DNA of 64,000 nt, from contig SCFE01000079.1 of the NCBI GenBank assembly GCA_004352715.1, positions 795,599 to 859,598 on the forward strand, given 5' to 3'. Shown here piece after piece: positions 60,430 to 64,000 of this stretch. The translations under genes were made by a program, and so were the position numbers. Position 1 is the stretch's first letter. The number at the start of each line of letters is the position of its first letter. This DNA is from Hofstenia miamia. Taxonomy: Eukaryota; Xenacoelomorpha; Acoela. The notes below the pieces were generated by a model. The model was not told where the DNA came from. It searched no databases and saw only the letters and a list, made by a program, of their open reading frames with translations.

Positions 60430-63400
60430 ACATTTATTTCCAAGTCAGGGTTCTACTCTTTAGGTAACACTCTTTTAGTAAACACAATAGATCCAGGTTC
60501 AGGTTCGGCTTCGCCTTTTCCATCACTTGGTGAAGGACTTTTTCTTTACTATCAACTTAAAATGACTCATCTAATTCATTATCATTACTAAGATTCGCAT
60601 CAGAACTGTAGCCCTCCCTGCAAAAACTACAATGGAAGTTTTTCCAAGGAGTGACGATAGTCATTTTGGGAGTTCAATCATTTTGTATCTGAAACAACAT
60701 AAAAATAAATCATATTTCATTGATTGTAATATATACTTGAAAAAGGTTGTTATAGATGCCACTTGAGCATATTCAATGAGTAAGACAAATTATTTCAATG
60801 AAAGAATGTTGCTGTAAAATATATTAATAATGCACAGAGATTTGAAAAAGTCAAATTATGTCAAATTAAACTGACTGAGAATATGATGGAATTTTCTAGT
60901 GCATTAGCCCAATAGGATAAGAGCATATGAAATTTTAAGGGAACAATAAAATTTTAAATATTGAAGCAGTGCAACCCCCTTGAGCATACCAAATGAGGAT
61001 CAAAAGATCACATCTAGCCAATTAAATCTCTTTCAGGGCCTGATTAGTCGAAATAGCTACTAGGTTTAGAAGAGAATTCCTTAGAGAGCATGTTGTGTAG
61101 AATGTTAAGATGTAAATATTCCTATCCATGGGTCATTCTCTAATATGTAAGAACTATTCCTAAACAAGGCTTTAGTTTAAAAAATCTAGCATATCACAAT
61201 GTGTTCAGATATGTTTAGGAATTTAAATGATTGTAGCTCTTTAATTATGACAAACTAAATGATAAAATATATATTACAAGAAAGAAAAAATGTCATGTTA
61301 TTATGTTCGATAGATCTCTCTCACAGTCCAGCTTTTAATATAAGAATATATTTTAGAAATTAATACAAAAAACATATTTTTTAGCATCTTCTCAAATATT
61401 GAAAAATTTTGCTCTAAATGATATTGTGAAAAAATAATTGTTGAAAATTGCAATTTAAGCTGCATATTTCAACTCATTATAACACCCAAAATTCGAGGAA
61501 ATTCATAGCGCTACAAGTAGTATTTCTTCAAGAGTTGCTAAAAATGGAATATTTTCTATATTAACAATAAAATAATCTAATCCCTTTCGAAACGAAGCAT
61601 TGGTACACTCTTTGAGTAAGCCATTTCTTAATTGTTTATAATTAAAGTTTGTTCGGAAGATTCGCAATATTACATCATTTCAATTAAACAAAACTCAGCT
61701 TATCCGTTGTACACTAATAGCTTTCATACTTGTTAGCTTGTGTAAGGCCAGTATCTCATTTAAATGTAATTTTAACTTGTTAGTAATAATTCGAAATTTT
61801 CGTTTTAAAGAAGCGTGTGTAAGAATTAAACACACGCACCAATGCTTGTTATAGATATTTAAAATCCTAAAAATTCTTCACACACTAGTACTTTTTGTAT
61901 ATCTTGCTAATATAATAATCTATATAAAATTATATCCATTCAAAAAATTAAGAATATGAATAATACTTTACAATTTCCTACTGATAAATTATTATTTTCA
62001 ATAAATTTTCATTAATTAAGCATCTATTAATCTTAAACTGCATATCAACCGTTCTTTACATTTACATAGAATTTTCTCCAAGGCTATTAGGAAATTTAAA
62101 AATCGTGAGGGAAGAGCAGGTCTATTCGGGGGCATGCATTAATGCAATGTTGAAAATTTCTATTAAAGCGTATTCCTGTGACTGAAGTTGTTCACAAGAT
62201 TAACAGATTTTCTTAGAAAATTTCGAATTTCTGAAAAAGATGTAAATTTTCTCCCTACATAATGTTCATGCATTAATAAAGTTTCCATGGTGGGAAACAG
62301 AGAACTTTTAGTGTTTCGTGATATACAAAAATATCTTAAACCGTGCCGTGCTCAAACTCAGACATCGCGAGGCCGAAAACCTCATTGAGACTGAGCCGAA
62401 AGAGGAAACTCTCCCCTACCACTTGGTGCTTTCAGATTGACCATAGCCTTAGTAGTTTTTGCGCTATAAGCGTTTAAGTTTTTATACATAATCATGGAAA
62501 AATTTCAAAAATCCCCTCGTAGTTAAAGGTTAAAGCCCTAAATATCATATCCACCTAGATAATTTTTCACATTTATGCGAATTAAGGTATTTACAGGAGG
62601 TTTGACATGTCAGATATCACAATTTCAATTTTTGCCCATCATTTTTGGTTGTTATCCAAATGTTAGGAGGGGTAGAAAATAAATTGTTGTTTTACACTAA
62701 TCCCTAATTAGAGGCAAGACCATTTGAAGTCCACTACTTTAGAGAAGAACATCCCAAAAAATAGTTATAAAGGGGGCTTTATACACCTCTGCAGAAGCTG
62801 TAGCAGTGAAAAATAATTTAAATTGTTTTAAAAATTTGGAGCAATTAAATATTTAGCCTATTTTTGAAATTGTTAAAATACTCCCGCTAAAATTTATACT
62901 TTATGTCTAGTAACATTAATCTCATAGGAAAAGTTCAGAAAAAAGTTGTTTGAAGTTGCATTACTTAATTTACTTCCTATATTTATGTGGCCCAAAAATT
63001 TGAAAAAAACATCATATATGGATGCGATTTTTCAATAATAGCAAAATGGTGAACTTTGTGACACTGGGCTTTTATAACCCAACCAACATGTTGTTATGTG
63101 TGCACGCAAACGTAAGAGCAAGCCCAAGCCAACGCAACATATTGTGTGTTTTGTTAAAAGGGTTCTCAACAAGTAATGCCAAGTCTGTCGATACGTACAT
63201 CGTGAAGTATTAAAAATGTCTGCCAAAAAATATGAGAAAAAACGAACATTTCAAGTGCTCTTTGATTCATCAGATTCACACATTACTTCAGCAATACACA
63301 TGTACATAATGATGGAAAAGAGGGAAGCATTCACACTTTATCAAGTAAATCACTGAAAAAGATAATTCTAATGAAGCAAAACAATAAATAATTTCATGAA

Positions 63401-63645
63401 ATTTGAATTTCAAATATAACAATATTTTATCAAAAGATGGCGTTGTAGCATGGCTAGTGCTTTTCTAAATACATTCGATTTTTACTTAAACAAATTTTTG
63501 ATTTACGTGTATATACGAAACTTGAAAAAATACACAGACAAATGGTCGATAAATAAATTTTGAAGTCACTGAGTGCTAATAAATTACAGTGAAATATGTA
63601 TTTTTCCACTGAAATATTCGACTTATTCGATAGTAGTGCTATTAA
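60430..63645. other. AT-rich DNA without recognised gene
   Basis: A GC-richer patch at about 62350-62450 (CTCAGACATCGCGAGGCCG) is unassigned. Opposed open stretches at 63022-63226 on both strands are not convincing. Confidence 0.45.
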
Positions 63646-63651
63646 ATATAC

Positions 63652-63686
<35 letters not shown>

Positions 63687-63688
63687 NT
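63652..63688. repeat. (TA)n microsatellite with an N
   Basis: TA run interrupted by the N at 63687. Confidence 0.9.
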
Positions 63689-63816
63689 AAATTCATTATA
63701 AAATCTCTCATAGAGTCTGAGACCTGTAATGGCTATCATTAATGTAATTCCTGTGTCCACTCTGCTTGTGAGGGCAAGCTCAAATTTTATTTGATGTTTG
63801 GGTGGAAGATTTTATG

Positions 63817-63999
63817 TTAAAAGCATAATGTTTTTGTTATTAATGCTTTGCTGCAGAAGGCACTTATGTTGTTGACAATTGCTTCCCTTGTTATTTCATC
63901 TGGTTCATTTTTTACTAGATACACATTTGTTTTGATCTCCAAGTGCCTTACCATATCATAGTACAATGGCATTGTGAATAGACTGTCAGATTGAGTCAT
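63817..63999 (-). CDS. Partial open frame at window edge, function unknown
   Basis: The open frame reaches the window end, so its true start may lie outside. The peptide (MTQSDSLFTMPLYYDMVRHL, then EIKTNVYLVKNEPDEITREA, then IVNNISAFCSKAL) is balanced, with normal use of charged residues, unlike the AT-rich noise around it. It stops at 63819-63817. No splice signal is obvious. It may be the end of a gene or of a transposon ORF; I do not recognise the family. Confidence 0.3.
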   Translation of the reverse strand: MTQSDSLFTMPLYYDMVRHLEIKTNVYLVKNEPDEITREAIVNNISAFCSKALITKTLCF

Positions 64000-64000
64000 C

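Noticed and set aside
1-64000. CRISPR arrays, prokaryotic operons, tRNA and rRNA genes
   Set aside because: No regularly spaced repeats, no ribosome-binding-site-led gene clusters, and no convincing tRNA B-box or rRNA sequence were seen; all evidence points to animal nuclear DNA.

Overview
The window looks like repeat-rich nuclear DNA from an animal, most likely an invertebrate. It is strongly AT-rich by eye (GC not computed), has no dense or operon-like gene arrangement, and carries a metazoan mix of transposable-element relics: an R2-type LINE with a restriction-like endonuclease, an L1/Tx1-type LINE, a Penelope-like element with a GIY-YIG domain, a Tc1 (DD34E) element and several hAT elements. 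A cnidarian such as Hydra would fit this profile, but that is a guess. The sequence is a draft assembly with seven N runs (19496, 20181-20415, 25536-25539, 35398-36397, 45312-45416, 58291-59290, 63687). Several of them sit beside duplicated flanks.

Layout. 0-5.6 kb: decayed R2-type LINE, a LINE tail fragment, then a Penelope-like element nested inside a hAT element, then two copies of a dispersed repeat. 5.6-19.2 kb: mostly AT-rich DNA without recognised genes, a hAT-like MITE between TA microsatellites at 9.7-10.0 kb, and a few isolated exon-like segments. 19.25-20.7 kb: Tc1-type element with a gap and a doubled end. 22.2-22.6 kb: a 224-bp tandem duplication. 28-31.5 kb: TA microsatellite, perfect hairpin, dispersed repeat, and one good minus-strand coding exon. 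31-40.8 kb: a 4.4-kb segment present twice in direct orientation around a 1000-N gap, almost identical. 41.2-43.3 kb: L1/Tx1-type LINE relic. 44.9-46.2 kb: non-autonomous hAT element with a perfect 8-bp target duplication. 49.2-50.2 kb: diverged direct repeat ending in hAT-like termini. 51.2-52.4 kb: intronless, broken copy of an SLC18B1-like MFS transporter. 55.1-57.9 kb: a small hAT MITE with target duplication and a hAT element with C-terminal transposase remains. 59.3-60.4 kb: unrecognised decayed coding DNA.

No complete intact gene can be read here. The best host-gene evidence is a 191-codon exon (30926-31500, minus strand, repeated at 36398-36910) and small segments bounded by good splice signals on both strands. 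Whether they belong to one, two or more genes with long introns cannot be decided from sequence alone. I see no defence system, CRISPR array, biosynthetic cluster or other novel multi-gene system. The interest lies in nested transposons, assembly duplications and orphan exons.
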